Source: Bog-159 sp963738375
GTDB lineage: Bacteria > Acidobacteriota > Terriglobia > Bryobacterales > Bryobacteraceae
Assembly: GCA_963738375.1 (NCBI GenBank)
Contig: CAVTWL010000009.1
Coordinates: 1-64,000 of the forward strand
DNA: 64,000 nt
Direction of reading: 5' to 3'
Below, one piece after another: positions 40,891-50,750 of the stretch. A model generated the notes under the pieces. It searched no databases, was not told the origin of the DNA, and was given only the letters and a program-made list of their open reading frames with translations. The stretch's first letter is position 1; each line of letters starts with the position of its first letter. A program made the position numbers and the translations under genes.

Positions 40891-41751
40891 ATGCATTTTG
40901 CCGTGATGGCGGCCGAGGCGATGGAATGGCTGGCGGTGAAGCCAGATGGCGCCTATTTGGATGCCACGGCGGGTCTGGGCGGACATACAGGACGGATTGC
41001 CCAGCTTCTGACCACCGGCAAAGTGGTCGCCAACGACCGGGATGCGGAGTCGTTAGCGAGGGCCAGGCAAAATACGGAAGCCTGGGCGGATCGAATTTGT
41101 TATCACCAGGGGGAATTCTCGATGCTGGCGGAAGCGTTGCCAGCGTGCGGGCTGTGGCGGGCCGACGGATTGCTGGCCGACCTGGGTGTAAGCCGGTATC
41201 AGTTGACCGAGCCGGAGCGGGGATTTTCGTTTATGGCCGATGGGCCGCTGGACATGCGTCAAGACAGATCGACGGGTGTGACAGCAGCCGAAGTGGTCAA
41301 CCAGTACGCCGAAAAGGCGATCGCCGATCTGATCTATCAGCTAGGCGAAGAAAGGAGGGCGCGGAAGATAGCCAGAGCCATCGTTCGAGGGCGGCCCATA
41401 CGGAGCACACTACACCTGGCCGGGTTAGTGGAGCGGGCCGTCTCTCGGACGAACCGTTTGCATCCCGCGACCCAAACCTTTATGGCCTTACGCATGTTTG
41501 TGAACGATGAGCAGGGGGAGTTGGACCGACTGCTCGAAATCGGACCGGAGCTGCTGGCAGCCGGGGGGCGGATGGTAGTGATCTCGTTTATGTCGCTGGA
41601 AGACCGCAAAGTGAAGCAGCGGTTCCGCGGCCTGGCGCAAGAGGGCCGCGCCACGATCCTGACCAAACGTCCCTTAACGCCGACAGACGAAGAAACGGGT
41701 TTGAATCCCGCGTCGCGCAGCGCCAAGCTGCGGGCGCTGCAGATGAATTAG
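40891..41751 (+). CDS. rsmH: 16S rRNA m4C1402 methyltransferase
   Basis: RsmH (MraW) methylates N4 of C1402 in 16S rRNA with S-adenosylmethionine. The SAM motif is YLDATAGLGGHTGRIAQLL; later come DGLLADLGVSRYQLTEPERG, FSFMADGPLDMRQDRS, FMALRMFVNDEQGELDRLLE and VISFMSLEDRKVKQRF, all typical of the family. The length of 286 residues is normal (about 300). It follows mraZ by seven bases and precedes ftsL. Confidence 0.95.
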   Translation: MHFAVMAAEAMEWLAVKPDGAYLDATAGLGGHTGRIAQLLTTGKVVANDRDAESLARARQNTEAWADRICYHQGEFSMLAEALPACGLWRADGLLADLGVSRYQLTEPERGFSFMADGPLDMRQDRSTGVTAAEVVNQYAEKAIADLIYQLGEERRARKIARAIVRGRPIRSTLHLAGLVERAVSRTNRLHPATQTFMALRMFVNDEQGELDRLLEIGPELLAAGGRMVVISFMSLEDRKVKQRFRGLAQEGRATILTKRPLTPTDEETGLNPASRSAKLRALQMN

Positions 41752-41764
41752 CGAGGTAACCATC

Positions 41765-42247
41765 ATGGCAACGCTGGCAATGTTATTTCGAAGGCCCCTG
41801 GCGACGCCTGCCACAAGAGGCGCCGTTCAGTATGCACCGGCCCCGGCCCGTTCACTTTATTCCTTGCGGGCGTTGCCCAACGAGGACATTTATCTTTACT
41901 CCAAGCCCATCGACAACTCGAGGATCGTACGCGAGCCGGATGCGACGTCGCGCGGTGGTGAATGGTCGATGATCGGGACGGCGTGCGCTGTAGCGGTGCT
42001 GGCGATGGGACTGTACACGCCGCGAGTGCTGGGCACTTTTGCCGGCTACCAGTTGGAATCTCTCAAGCAGGAACAGCAGCGCCTGGTTGACGAACAGCGC
42101 GATCTGAATATCGAAGAAGCGCGCATGTCCCGTCAGGAGAACCTGGAAGCCCTCGCCAAACGGCGCGACATGAACGCGCCCACCGCCAGGCAAATCGTCC
42201 ACCTCGATCCCAAGAGCGACAGTAAGCTGGCTCTGAACCGGCACTGA
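41765..42247 (+). CDS. ftsL: FtsL-like division protein
   Basis: Position between rsmH and ftsI and topology support FtsL: a cytoplasmic N-terminus of about 70 residues, one membrane segment (MIGTACAVAVLAMGLYTPRV) and a short periplasmic coiled coil (YQLESLKQEQQRLVDEQRDL). The sequence is poorly conserved, as is usual for FtsL. It would join FtsQ and the FtsWI synthase in the divisome. The N-terminal region is longer than in E. coli FtsL. A GAGGT ribosome binding site precedes the ATG. Confidence 0.8.
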   Translation: MATLAMLFRRPLATPATRGAVQYAPAPARSLYSLRALPNEDIYLYSKPIDNSRIVREPDATSRGGEWSMIGTACAVAVLAMGLYTPRVLGTFAGYQLESLKQEQQRLVDEQRDLNIEEARMSRQENLEALAKRRDMNAPTARQIVHLDPKSDSKLALNRH

Positions 42248-42268
42248 TCGATTTGCAGTTTGGAAGCC

Positions 42269-44307
42269 ATGGAATCTGTCGCCCGAAATAGAGCCGACAA
42301 GCGTCTGATTTGGTTCGGCGCCGTGGTCCTGCTTTGGGCCGTCCTGATCCTGGGCCAGCTATTTCGTCTGCAGGTACTCCATCATGGAGACTACGTGCGG
42401 GCGGCACGCAACCAACAGGAAGAGACCGTGGAGGTCTCGGCGCCGCGGGGCTCAATTTTCGATCGCTCCGGCCAATTACTGGCGGGCAGCGTAAAGCGAA
42501 GTTCCATTTACATTAATCCTTTGCAGGTCCCGGACTTGCATTTGGCATCCGCGATACTTTCCGACGTTCTGCAACTGGATCAGGCCTCGTTGTACGGCCG
42601 GATGAAGTGGTACGCATCCAATCAGAAGGGTTTCATGTGGGTGGCGCACGCCATCGGGCTGGACCAGAGCGAACGTCTGCGCAGCATGAAGTTCGATTGG
42701 ATCCGGTTCGAGAACGAAAGCCGGCGAAATTATCCGAGGAATACCCTGGCCGCGCATGTGATCGGCGCGGTGGATGGCCAAGAAACAGGCCAATGGGGAT
42801 TGGAAAAGAGCTTGGAAGACGATCTGCGCGGCTTGCCGGGCAGCGTTCGCGTGTTAACCGACGCCAAGGGAAACGGCATCGATTCGCAGCGGGAGGCGGA
42901 GCCACGGCCGGGCGTCGATCTGACCGTTACCATCGACGAACGCATTCAACTCCCGGCGCAGGATGCCATTGCGCGGGCGGTGCTAGCATCGCATGCGGAG
43001 AGCGGCAGTGTGGTGGTGATGGACCCATACAAGGGCGATATTCTGGCGATTGCCAGTTATCCGCCGTTCGATCCGAACCTGCCCCCGGGAAAGCATGAAG
43101 ATAAAACGGCGCGATTCAATCATGCGGTGTCGGTGCCTTTCGAGCCGGGGTCCGTTTTCAAGGTAATCACGCTTTCGGCGGCATTGGAGACGACTAACTT
43201 GGGGCCGACCTCTCCGATCAACTGCGGCAACGGGAAGATCACGATGGCGGGGCGCACGGTTCACGAAGCGCACGGCGGCTACGGCGTCTTGCCCATGGAG
43301 ATGGTGCTGGCGAAATCCAGTAATATCGGGGCAATCCAGATCGGGCTGCGGGTGGGCACGCCGAAACTTTACGAATACGTGCGCCGGTTTGGGTTGGGCT
43401 CGCGCACGGGCATTCCGCTGCCGGCGGAGTCGCCGGGCATCGTGAGAAAGCTTTCGAAGTGGCGCACTACCTCTTTAATGTCTGTTTCGATGGGTCATGA
43501 AGTAGAGGTGACCACGCTGCAACTGGCGCAGGTTTGTTCCACGGTGGCGAATGGCGGATTGCTGGTGCCGCCGCGGCTGATCATGAAGCGGGGAGACGAA
43601 CCGGTGCCGCCGGTGCAGCCGCATCGTATTCTTCGACCGGAAACCGCCATCACCATGCGCAAGATGATGGAAGGCGTGGTGCTGTTCGGGACCGGTAAGC
43701 GCTACGCGAATTTGAAGGGCTACTCGAGCGCGGGAAAGACGGGCTCGGCTCAGATCTTCGATTACGCGACCGGTCATTACACTCACCTTTATAATGCTTC
43801 GTTCATGGGGTTCGCGCCGGTGACGAATCCGGCGTTGGTGGTCGTGGTCTCGGTGAACCGGACGCACGGCGGGTCGGCTGGATATGGCGGCCCGGTCGCC
43901 GGTCCGGTTTATCGCGAAGTCATGACCGAAGCGCTACGGGTGTTGGATGTGCCGCGCGATTTGCCGGACACCGAACCGGACGAGAAGGGCGCGGCTGTCG
44001 CGGATGCGCCTCCGGTAGTCGACGGGCCGGCCGATCCTCCTCTGGTGGAGGAAGCGGATGCGGCGGAGCCAGCCTCCGCACATCCGGTGTATGGGCCGCC
44101 GCCGCCGCCCGCTCCCCCCGCGCCTGAGGAGAAAGGTCCGAAAGCGCCGAATTTTATTGGATTATCGATGCGGTCGGTCGTGACGATGGCGCAGTCGCAG
44201 GGCGTGGCGGTGGTCTTGGCTGGTACAGGTGTCGTCCGCACGCAGGTTCCGCCCCCGGCGCCGTTCTGCATGACGGGGAAAGGATTCGAGTCGATCTTGC
44301 CAGATGA
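42269..44307 (+). CDS. ftsI: Septal peptidoglycan transpeptidase with PASTA domain (one frameshift)
   Basis: FtsI cross-links septal peptidoglycan. It has one membrane anchor (FGAVVLLWAVLILGQLFRLQ), the dimerisation domain, then the penicillin-binding motifs SVFK in FEPGSVFKVITL, SSN in AKSSNIGAI and KTG in SAGKTGSAQIF. After a proline/glutamate-rich linker it ends in a PASTA domain (NFIGLSMRSVVTMAQSQGVA). As given, a run of five C at 44252-44256 throws the frame off and the reading frame runs on into murE to 44452; with one base fewer it ends ...GERIRVDLAR at 44307, overlapping the murE start (ATGA). An ATG at 42269 is the likely start. A PASTA domain is unusual in Gram-negative FtsI but common in Gram-positives and SpoVD-like proteins. 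Confidence 0.93.
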
Positions 44308-45791
44308 CGCTGGGAGAGATATTGTCGGGGGTTCGGCTGAAGGCGCCACTCCCGCCGTCTCTTTCCCTGCTGGATATCAAAGGCATCGCATACGATTCGC
44401 GGCGCGTGCAACCAGGATTTCTGTTTTTCGCATTTCCCGGCGCCCGGGCTGACGGACGGCAGTTCGCCGCCGATGCAGTTGCGCGCGGGGCGTTGGCGGT
44501 TTCTAGCGAGACGTCCGCGCCCGCGGACTTCGCCTCGCCTTGGATTGAGGTCGAGCATGGGCGCCAAGAACTGGCTGTCGCGGCGCGGAATTTTTACGGC
44601 CGGCCGGATGAGCGGATCGCGCTGACCGGGATCACCGGGACCAACGGCAAGACCACCACTTCCTATCTGATCGATTCGATCTTGCACGCGGCCGGGAAGA
44701 CTACGGCGCTGATCGGCACCATCGAGTACCGGCTGGCGGGCCGGACTCTGCCGGCGGTGAATACCACTCCGGAGTCGCTGGATTTACTGCGAATTTTCGC
44801 GGAGTTGGAAAGTGCGGGCGGATCGGCCGCGGTGATGGAGGTTTCATCGCACGCGCTGGCTTTGAGGCGGGTGTACGGGCTCAACTTTCATACCGCCATC
44901 TTTACCAATTTCACGCGGGATCATCTGGATTTCCACCATACGATGGAGGATTACTTCGCGGCAAAGCAGATGCTGTTTGCGGGCGCGGGTGGGGCGCCTC
45001 CGGCGTGGGCGGTTTTGAACCGCGACGACGAGTGGTGCCGGCGTGTGGAGGTTTCACCGCGGACTGAGGTGCTGTGGTTCGGTTTGGGCCAGAGCGCTAC
45101 GGTGCGCGCGCGGCATATCGTATCGAATTTGCAGGGGTTGCGGTTCGAAGTGCAGACCAAAAGGCTGCGCTTCATGGTGGAATCGCCGCTGCTCGGGAAG
45201 ATCAACGTTTATAACATTCTGGCGGCTTGCGGCGCCGGGATAACTTACGGGTTTGAGGCGGAGACGATCGCCGCGGGAATCGCGCGATGCCAGGCGGTGC
45301 CGGGACGGTTCGAGCGGGTAGACGAAGGGCAGCCCTTCGCGGTCGTGGTGGACTATGCGCATACCGACGACGCGCTCAAGAACACCATTGCGGTGGCGCG
45401 CGGGCTGGCGCCGAAGCGGGTGATTACTTTGTTCGGCTGCGGCGGCGATCGAGACCGGACCAAACGTCCGTTAATGGGTCAGGCCGCGGCGGCCAACAGC
45501 GATTTCGTGATTCTGACTAGCGACAATCCGCGCTCCGAAGATCCGCTGACGATCATGAACGATGCGCTGGTGGGGATCCGGCGGACTGATGTTCCGCTGG
45601 TGATTGAGCCGGATCGCGCCACGGCCATTGCTCGGGCGATAAAAGAAGCCCGGCCTGGCGACATTGTAATTCTTGCCGGGAAAGGGCACGAGACCTATCA
45701 GGTATTGAAGGATAAGACCATCGATTTCGACGATCGCGAAGTGGCCCGCGGAGTGCTACGGGGTTTCGGTTACCACCAGGAGCTGAAGTGA
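44304..45791 (+). CDS. murE: UDP-MurNAc-tripeptide synthetase (meso-diaminopimelate adding)
   Basis: MurE adds the third amino acid to UDP-MurNAc-L-Ala-D-Glu. The protein (495 residues) has the ATP loop GITGTNGKTTTSYLIDS, the carbamoylated-lysine region, NTTPESLDLLRIF, FTRDHLDFHHTMEDYFAAK and the substrate motif TSDNPRSEDP. DNPR is the signature of enzymes that add meso-diaminopimelate rather than L-lysine. Its start overlaps ftsI and its end overlaps murF (GTGA), so the order of assembly is kept by coupling. Confidence 0.97.
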   Translation: MTLGEILSGVRLKAPLPPSLSLLDIKGIAYDSRRVQPGFLFFAFPGARADGRQFAADAVARGALAVSSETSAPADFASPWIEVEHGRQELAVAARNFYGRPDERIALTGITGTNGKTTTSYLIDSILHAAGKTTALIGTIEYRLAGRTLPAVNTTPESLDLLRIFAELESAGGSAAVMEVSSHALALRRVYGLNFHTAIFTNFTRDHLDFHHTMEDYFAAKQMLFAGAGGAPPAWAVLNRDDEWCRRVEVSPRTEVLWFGLGQSATVRARHIVSNLQGLRFEVQTKRLRFMVESPLLGKINVYNILAACGAGITYGFEAETIAAGIARCQAVPGRFERVDEGQPFAVVVDYAHTDDALKNTIAVARGLAPKRVITLFGCGGDRDRTKRPLMGQAAAANSDFVILTSDNPRSEDPLTIMNDALVGIRRTDVPLVIEPDRATAIARAIKEARPGDIVILAGKGHETYQVLKDKTIDFDDREVARGVLRGFGYHQELK

Positions 45792-47125
45792 ACTTTCCAT
45801 TGAGCGCGGTTGCCGCGTTGTTGGGGGGACATATTGCGTCCGGCGGTCTTGTTACGGGATGGTCGATCGATACGCGCACGATGGCGGCGGGCGACCTTTT
45901 CTTTGCCCTGCGCGGGAATCACGACGGGCACGATTATGCGGCGATGGCGCTGGAGAAAGGCGCGGCGGCCGTGGTGGTGGAGCGGCCCATCGAAGGCGGC
46001 GCGGCGATCGTCGTGCCGGATGCGCTGATGGCGCTGCGGACGCTGGGAACTTGGGCCCGCGAGCAGTGGGGCGGACGGGTGGTGGGCGTGACTGGCAGCG
46101 CGGGGAAGACTACGGCCAAGGATGCGATTGCCCATTTGCTGGCGGTTGAATTGCCGGTGGGGAAGACGGTGGGCAATTTCAACAATCATATTGGCGTGCC
46201 GCTTTCGATTTTGCGGCTGCCGTCCGCGGCAAGAGTCGGCGTACTGGAGATGGGGATGAATCACGGGGGCGAGATTCGCGAGCTGGCGGCGATGGCGCGG
46301 CCCGATATTGGAGTAGTGACGAATGTGGGCTACGCGCACGTGGAAGCTTTCGATTCGATTGACGGCGTGGCGGCGGCGAAGCTGGAGTTGATTGAAGCGC
46401 TCGACCCGCAACGCGGGATTGCGGTGCTGAATGCGGACGATGCGCGAGTGCTGCGTTTCCGCGAGGTTCACCCGGGGCGGACCATTACGTTCGGACTTTC
46501 GGAGCAGGCCGATGTGCGGGCTACCGGCGTGGAATTCACGGCGGAAGGCACGCGCTTTGAGGTGGATGGCGTTGATTTTCAAACCACACTCGCGGGACGG
46601 CACGGAGTATTGAACCTGCTGGCTGCAATGGCTGTGGCGCGGGTATTTGAGATCCCGCCGGAACGGTTGCAAGGCGCTGCGGCTTCCTTCGCGATCGGGA
46701 AGATGCGCGGGGAGCGGCTGGAGCGCAACGGCGCGATCGTCTGGAACGACTGCTACAACTCAAATCCGGAAGCGGTGCGGGCGATGTTGGACGTGCTGCG
46801 AGCGACTCCGGCGCAGCGGCACATCGCGGTTTTAGGAGAGATGCTGGAATTGGGACATGCCGCGGAGTTGCTGCACCGCCAGGTGGGCCGCTGGGCTGCC
46901 GGAAGCGGTCTCGACGAGTTGATCGCGGTGCAGGGCGCTGCGCGCTTTATCGCCGAAGAAGCCGTCAGTGCGGGTATGCCGCCACAGTGTGTGCATTTTT
47001 TTGAACGCTCGGATGGGGCGGCCGCCGATTTCGTCGGTGAACTGGTTCAGCCGGGCGATGCGGTCCTGTTTAAAGGATCGCGCGGCGTGGCGATAGAGCG
47101 GGCCATGGAGAGGGTGGTGGTGTAA
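45788..47125 (+). CDS. murF: UDP-MurNAc-tripeptide D-alanyl-D-alanine ligase
   Basis: MurF joins D-Ala-D-Ala to UDP-MurNAc-tripeptide. The protein of 445 residues has VVGVTGSAGKTTAKDAIAHL as the ATP loop, TVGNFNNHIGVPLSILRLP, LEMGMNHGGEIRELA, and in the C-terminal domain VWNDCYNSNPEAVRAMLDVL and LGEMLELGHAAELLHR. The GTG at 45788 overlaps the murE stop. One base separates it from mraY. Length and motifs are normal. Confidence 0.96.
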   Translation: MNFPLSAVAALLGGHIASGGLVTGWSIDTRTMAAGDLFFALRGNHDGHDYAAMALEKGAAAVVVERPIEGGAAIVVPDALMALRTLGTWAREQWGGRVVGVTGSAGKTTAKDAIAHLLAVELPVGKTVGNFNNHIGVPLSILRLPSAARVGVLEMGMNHGGEIRELAAMARPDIGVVTNVGYAHVEAFDSIDGVAAAKLELIEALDPQRGIAVLNADDARVLRFREVHPGRTITFGLSEQADVRATGVEFTAEGTRFEVDGVDFQTTLAGRHGVLNLLAAMAVARVFEIPPERLQGAAASFAIGKMRGERLERNGAIVWNDCYNSNPEAVRAMLDVLRATPAQRHIAVLGEMLELGHAAELLHRQVGRWAAGSGLDELIAVQGAARFIAEEAVSAGMPPQCVHFFERSDGAAADFVGELVQPGDAVLFKGSRGVAIERAMERVVV

Positions 47126-47126
47126 C

Positions 47127-48260
47127 ATGCTTTACTACCTGCTCTTCGAAAAACTGTCGCCCTCCATTTCAGCGTTTCGCGTATTCCGGTACGTCACATC
47201 GCGGACTGCTTTTTCCAGCCTGACGGCGTTGTTTTTGTGCATTGCACTGGGACCGTGGCTGATTGGGAAGCTGCGGCAATTTCAGATCGGCCAGTACATT
47301 CGCGAAGATGGTCCGCAGTCGCACCAGAAGAAGGCGGGGACTCCGACGATGGGCGGGGTGCTGATTATTGTTTCGATCGTCATTCCAACTTTGCTTTGGG
47401 CGGACTTGCGGAACTCTTATGTATGGATTGCCGTGCTGACTCTGCTGGCGTACGGGGCCATCGGGTTCATCGACGATTATTCCAAAATCGCCAAGCACCG
47501 GAATTTGGGGCTGACGGCGCGGCGCAAGATGCTGTACCAGGTTGCCGTGGCGTTCGTGGTAGCGGCGGTGCTGATGTACATGCGCACGTACGGCGGCTAT
47601 TCCACGGTGATGAACGTACCGTTCTTGAAGCGTTTCAAGCCTACGTTTTTAATTTCTGGCCTGCTGGCCACTCCGTGGACTTATGGGCTGGCCGTGCTGC
47701 CGTTTTTCATTTTCGTGGCGGTGGTGATTGTGGGAGCGTCGAACGGCGTGAATCTTACGGATGGACTGGATGGACTGGCGATCGGACTGATGGTGGTCGC
47801 TTCGGGCGCGCTGACCGTGCTGACTTATGCGGGCGGACACGCCACGCTGGCCGAGTATCTGCAGATTGCTCGCAACGCGCGCACTTCGGAGCTGACCATA
47901 TTCTGTGGGTCGATGACGGGAGCGAGCTTGGGGTTCCTTTGGTATAACGCGCATCCGGCGGAGATTTTTATGGGCGATGTGGGATCGCTCGGGCTGGGGG
48001 CGGCGCTGGCGATTGTCGCGATTTTGATCAAGCAGGAAATTCTGCTGCTGTTCATCGGTGGGATCTTCGTGCTGGAGACGCTTTCGGTGATCCTGCAGGT
48101 GGGGAGTTTCAAACTGCGGGGAAAGCGGATCTTCAAGATGGCTCCCCTGCATCATCATTTTGAGGCGTTGGGTTGGACGGAATCGAAGATCATTGCCCGC
48201 TTCTGGATCGCGGGGCTGGTGTTAGCGCTTTTTGCGCTGACGACGCTGAAGCTTAGATAA
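47127..48260 (+). CDS. mraY: Phospho-MurNAc-pentapeptide translocase
   Basis: MraY transfers phospho-MurNAc-pentapeptide to undecaprenyl phosphate and makes lipid I in the inner membrane. The 377-residue protein has ten hydrophobic segments and the catalytic sequences KKAGTPTMGGVLII, FIDDYSKIAKHRNLGLTAR, GASNGVNLTDGLDGLAIGL, IFMGDVGSLGLGAAL and APLHHHFEALGWTESKIIAR with the HHH motif. Start by ATG one base after murF. Confidence 0.97.
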   Translation: MLYYLLFEKLSPSISAFRVFRYVTSRTAFSSLTALFLCIALGPWLIGKLRQFQIGQYIREDGPQSHQKKAGTPTMGGVLIIVSIVIPTLLWADLRNSYVWIAVLTLLAYGAIGFIDDYSKIAKHRNLGLTARRKMLYQVAVAFVVAAVLMYMRTYGGYSTVMNVPFLKRFKPTFLISGLLATPWTYGLAVLPFFIFVAVVIVGASNGVNLTDGLDGLAIGLMVVASGALTVLTYAGGHATLAEYLQIARNARTSELTIFCGSMTGASLGFLWYNAHPAEIFMGDVGSLGLGAALAIVAILIKQEILLLFIGGIFVLETLSVILQVGSFKLRGKRIFKMAPLHHHFEALGWTESKIIARFWIAGLVLALFALTTLKLR

Positions 48261-48263
48261 CGC

Positions 48264-49607
48264 ATGAAATCGATGGCTCAAACTCGCGCGCTGGTGGTCG
48301 GGATGGAGAAGTCCGGCCTGGCGTCTATTGAGCTGCTGCTGCGGGAAGGCGCCGCGGTTCGCGCGACCGACATCCGCCCGCTGGAGCAACTGGCGGAGGC
48401 GGGCGCGGTGCTGGAGCGGCTGGGCGTTGGGTTCCGGCAGCAGGATGGCGCGGTGTTCGAGCAGGTGGATTTGATTGTGACGTCGCCGGGGGTTCCGTTC
48501 GATTTGCCGGACTTGGAGACTGCGCGGGCACGCGGGGTGAGGGTGATCGGGGAAGTGGAGCTGGCCGCGCCTTTTCTGAAGGGGCGAACGATTGGGATTA
48601 CCGGGACCAATGGAAAAACCACTACGACGGCCCTTACCGGGCACATCCTGCGAGGGGCAGGAATTGCGGCTCAGGTGGGAGGGAACATCGGCACGCCGGT
48701 CTGCGCGATGACGGAGACTTCGCGGGCCGATCAATGGAACGTCTTGGAGCTTTCGAGTTTTCAGTTGGAGACGATTAGCGCGTTCCACGCGGAAATTGGC
48801 GTGGCTTTGAATGTTACGCAGAATCATCTGGACCGGCATCACACGCTGGAGGCTTACGCGGCGGCCAAAGGGCGGCTTTTTACTACGCAGCGGGCCGGGG
48901 CGGTGGCGATTCTGAACGCGGATGATCCCCTGACGGCTGAATTTGCGGCGCTGGGGCCGGGCGGGCCGTTCTGGTTCAGCAGCAGACATCCAGTGGAGCC
49001 GGGAATCTGGCTGGCGGACGATCGGATTTGGCTGAGCGGACAAGTATTAATGGCGGCCAGCGAGGTGCCGATCCGCGGACGGCATAATCTCGAAGACACC
49101 ATGGCGGCGGCTGCGGCCGCTCATTGCGCCGGGGCTTCCCCCAGCGCGATTGCAGCCGCTGTGCGGACATTTCAGGCTGTCGAGCACCGGCTGGAGTTTG
49201 TGCGCCAGGTAAACGGCGTCGATTTTTATAACGATTCGAAAGCCACGAGCGTGGATGCCACGCTGAAGGCTTTGGATGCTTTCGACGGCGGGCTCTGGAT
49301 TATTTTGGGCGGCAAAGACAAGGGCCTGGATTACACGGCGCTGCGGGAACCGCTGGCGGCCAAGGCGCGGGCGGCTTTGCTAATTGGCGCGGCGGCGGGG
49401 AAAATCGGCGAGGAGCTGCGGGGTGCGCTGCCGCTGGAGCATGCAGGAACTATGGAGAATGCGGTGCGGTTTGCGCGAGACCACGCGCAGCCGGGGGATA
49501 CGATTCTGCTGGCGCCGGCTTGCGCCAGCTTCGACCAATTCAAGAGCTACGAACATCGCGGCCAGGTTTTCAAAGAGCTGGTGCAGCGGCTGGAGACCGG
49601 AAACTGA
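48264..49607 (+). CDS. murD: UDP-MurNAc-L-alanine:D-glutamate ligase
   Basis: MurD adds D-glutamate to UDP-MurNAc-L-Ala. The 447-residue protein has the N-terminal Rossmann part (RALVVGMEKSGLASIELLLR), the ATP loop GITGTNGKTTTTALTGHIL, FQLETISAFHAEIGVALNV, NDSKATSVDATLKALDAF and IILGGKDKGLDYTAL, all MurD-specific. It is three bases behind mraY and three before ftsW. An alternative ATG nine bases on is possible. Confidence 0.97.
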   Translation: MKSMAQTRALVVGMEKSGLASIELLLREGAAVRATDIRPLEQLAEAGAVLERLGVGFRQQDGAVFEQVDLIVTSPGVPFDLPDLETARARGVRVIGEVELAAPFLKGRTIGITGTNGKTTTTALTGHILRGAGIAAQVGGNIGTPVCAMTETSRADQWNVLELSSFQLETISAFHAEIGVALNVTQNHLDRHHTLEAYAAAKGRLFTTQRAGAVAILNADDPLTAEFAALGPGGPFWFSSRHPVEPGIWLADDRIWLSGQVLMAASEVPIRGRHNLEDTMAAAAAAHCAGASPSAIAAAVRTFQAVEHRLEFVRQVNGVDFYNDSKATSVDATLKALDAFDGGLWIILGGKDKGLDYTALREPLAAKARAALLIGAAAGKIGEELRGALPLEHAGTMENAVRFARDHAQPGDTILLAPACASFDQFKSYEHRGQVFKELVQRLETGN

Positions 49608-49610
49608 AAT

Positions 49611-50750
49611 ATGGCGCAGAAACTTAAAACCGATTGGGCCCTTTTCGGCACCACGATTGGCATGGTGACGTTTGGCGCGGTGATCCTTTATAGCGCGTCG
49701 TCGGTGGTGGCGGAGTTGAAGTTCGGCTCGTCGTGGCACTTCGTGGCGCGGCAGGCCATGTGGCTGGTTCCTTCGCTGCTGATCATGATGTTTTTGAAGC
49801 GGACGCATTACAAGAATCTGCAAAGTTCGACGGTGGCGTTTGCGGCGATCGGGCTGGTGTTGATGCTGCTGTTTATCGTCTTCTTCGTGGACTCGGCGCA
49901 TCACCGGTGGCTGCGCATGGGGCCGCTCGGGTTACAGCCTTCGGAGCTGGCGAAACCGGCTCTAGTCATCTTTCTGGCTTATTTTGTGGCGTGGCGGGCG
50001 CAGGCGATTAACAGCAAGCACACGCTGTATCCGGCGGCGCTGGCTACGGGGCTGGTGATTCTGGCGGTGGTGGTGGCGGATTTGGGCACGGCGGTGGTGC
50101 TGGGGGCGACGGGGACGGTGGTGTTCTTCGTGGCCGGGCTGCGGTGGAGGTTTTGCGCGTTTGTGGCGGGAATCGCGCTACTGGGGATGGTAGTTTTTAT
50201 CGCCCTGAAACCGTATCGCCTGGCGCGGATTGTGGGATACGTCGACCCGCAGTTCAAGGTCATTTCGCGGATCGATTCGGGCGGGCGCCTGGAGCAGTAC
50301 ATGCACCAGTCGCTCACTTCGCGGGATACGAGCTATCAGTTGACGCAATCGCAAATTGCGGTGGGCACCGGCGGAGTGCTGGGCGCGGGGCTGATGCAAG
50401 GGAAACAGAAGCTGCTTTATTTGCCGGAAGCGCATACGGACTTTATTTACGCGGTAGCCAGCGAGGAATTGGGAATGGTCGGGTCGGCCGGCTTGCTGCT
50501 GGCGTTTGTCGTAATTCTGTGGCGCGGGCTGCGGGCGGCGGTGCGCATGCCGGACGATTTCGGGCGGTACCTGGCGCTGGGCATTACGACCGTGGTGGTG
50601 GTGCAGGGCTTCATGAATATCAGCGTGGTTTTGGGGATGATGCCGACCAAGGGAATTCCGCTGCCGATGATCAGCTCGGGTGGGAGTTCGCTCCTTTCGA
50701 CGCTGGCATCGCTGGGCATTTTGATGAACGTATCGGAACACGCGGGCTGA
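49611..50750 (+). CDS. ftsW: Septal peptidoglycan glycosyltransferase (SEDS)
   Basis: FtsW polymerises lipid II at the septum together with FtsI. The 379-residue protein has ten membrane segments and the SEDS signatures RWLRMGPLGLQPSELAKPAL, FIYAVASEELGMVGSAGLLL and MPTKGIPLPMISSGGSSLLS. The stop overlaps the murG start (TGATG). Its length is at the shorter end of the family (E. coli 414). Confidence 0.96.
   Translation: MAQKLKTDWALFGTTIGMVTFGAVILYSASSVVAELKFGSSWHFVARQAMWLVPSLLIMMFLKRTHYKNLQSSTVAFAAIGLVLMLLFIVFFVDSAHHRWLRMGPLGLQPSELAKPALVIFLAYFVAWRAQAINSKHTLYPAALATGLVILAVVVADLGTAVVLGATGTVVFFVAGLRWRFCAFVAGIALLGMVVFIALKPYRLARIVGYVDPQFKVISRIDSGGRLEQYMHQSLTSRDTSYQLTQSQIAVGTGGVLGAGLMQGKQKLLYLPEAHTDFIYAVASEELGMVGSAGLLLAFVVILWRGLRAAVRMPDDFGRYLALGITTVVVVQGFMNISVVLGMMPTKGIPLPMISSGGSSLLSTLASLGILMNVSEHAG

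Noticed and set aside
44252..44256. Programmed frameshift at the C run in ftsI
   Set aside because: There is no slippery heptamer with a downstream structure that I can see, and one missing C restores both the PASTA domain and the ATGA overlap; error is simpler.
50144..50749. An apparent N-terminal extension of murG within ftsW
   Set aside because: The frame is open inside ftsW, but MurG begins at the TGATG overlap with the correct glycine-rich loop shortly after.
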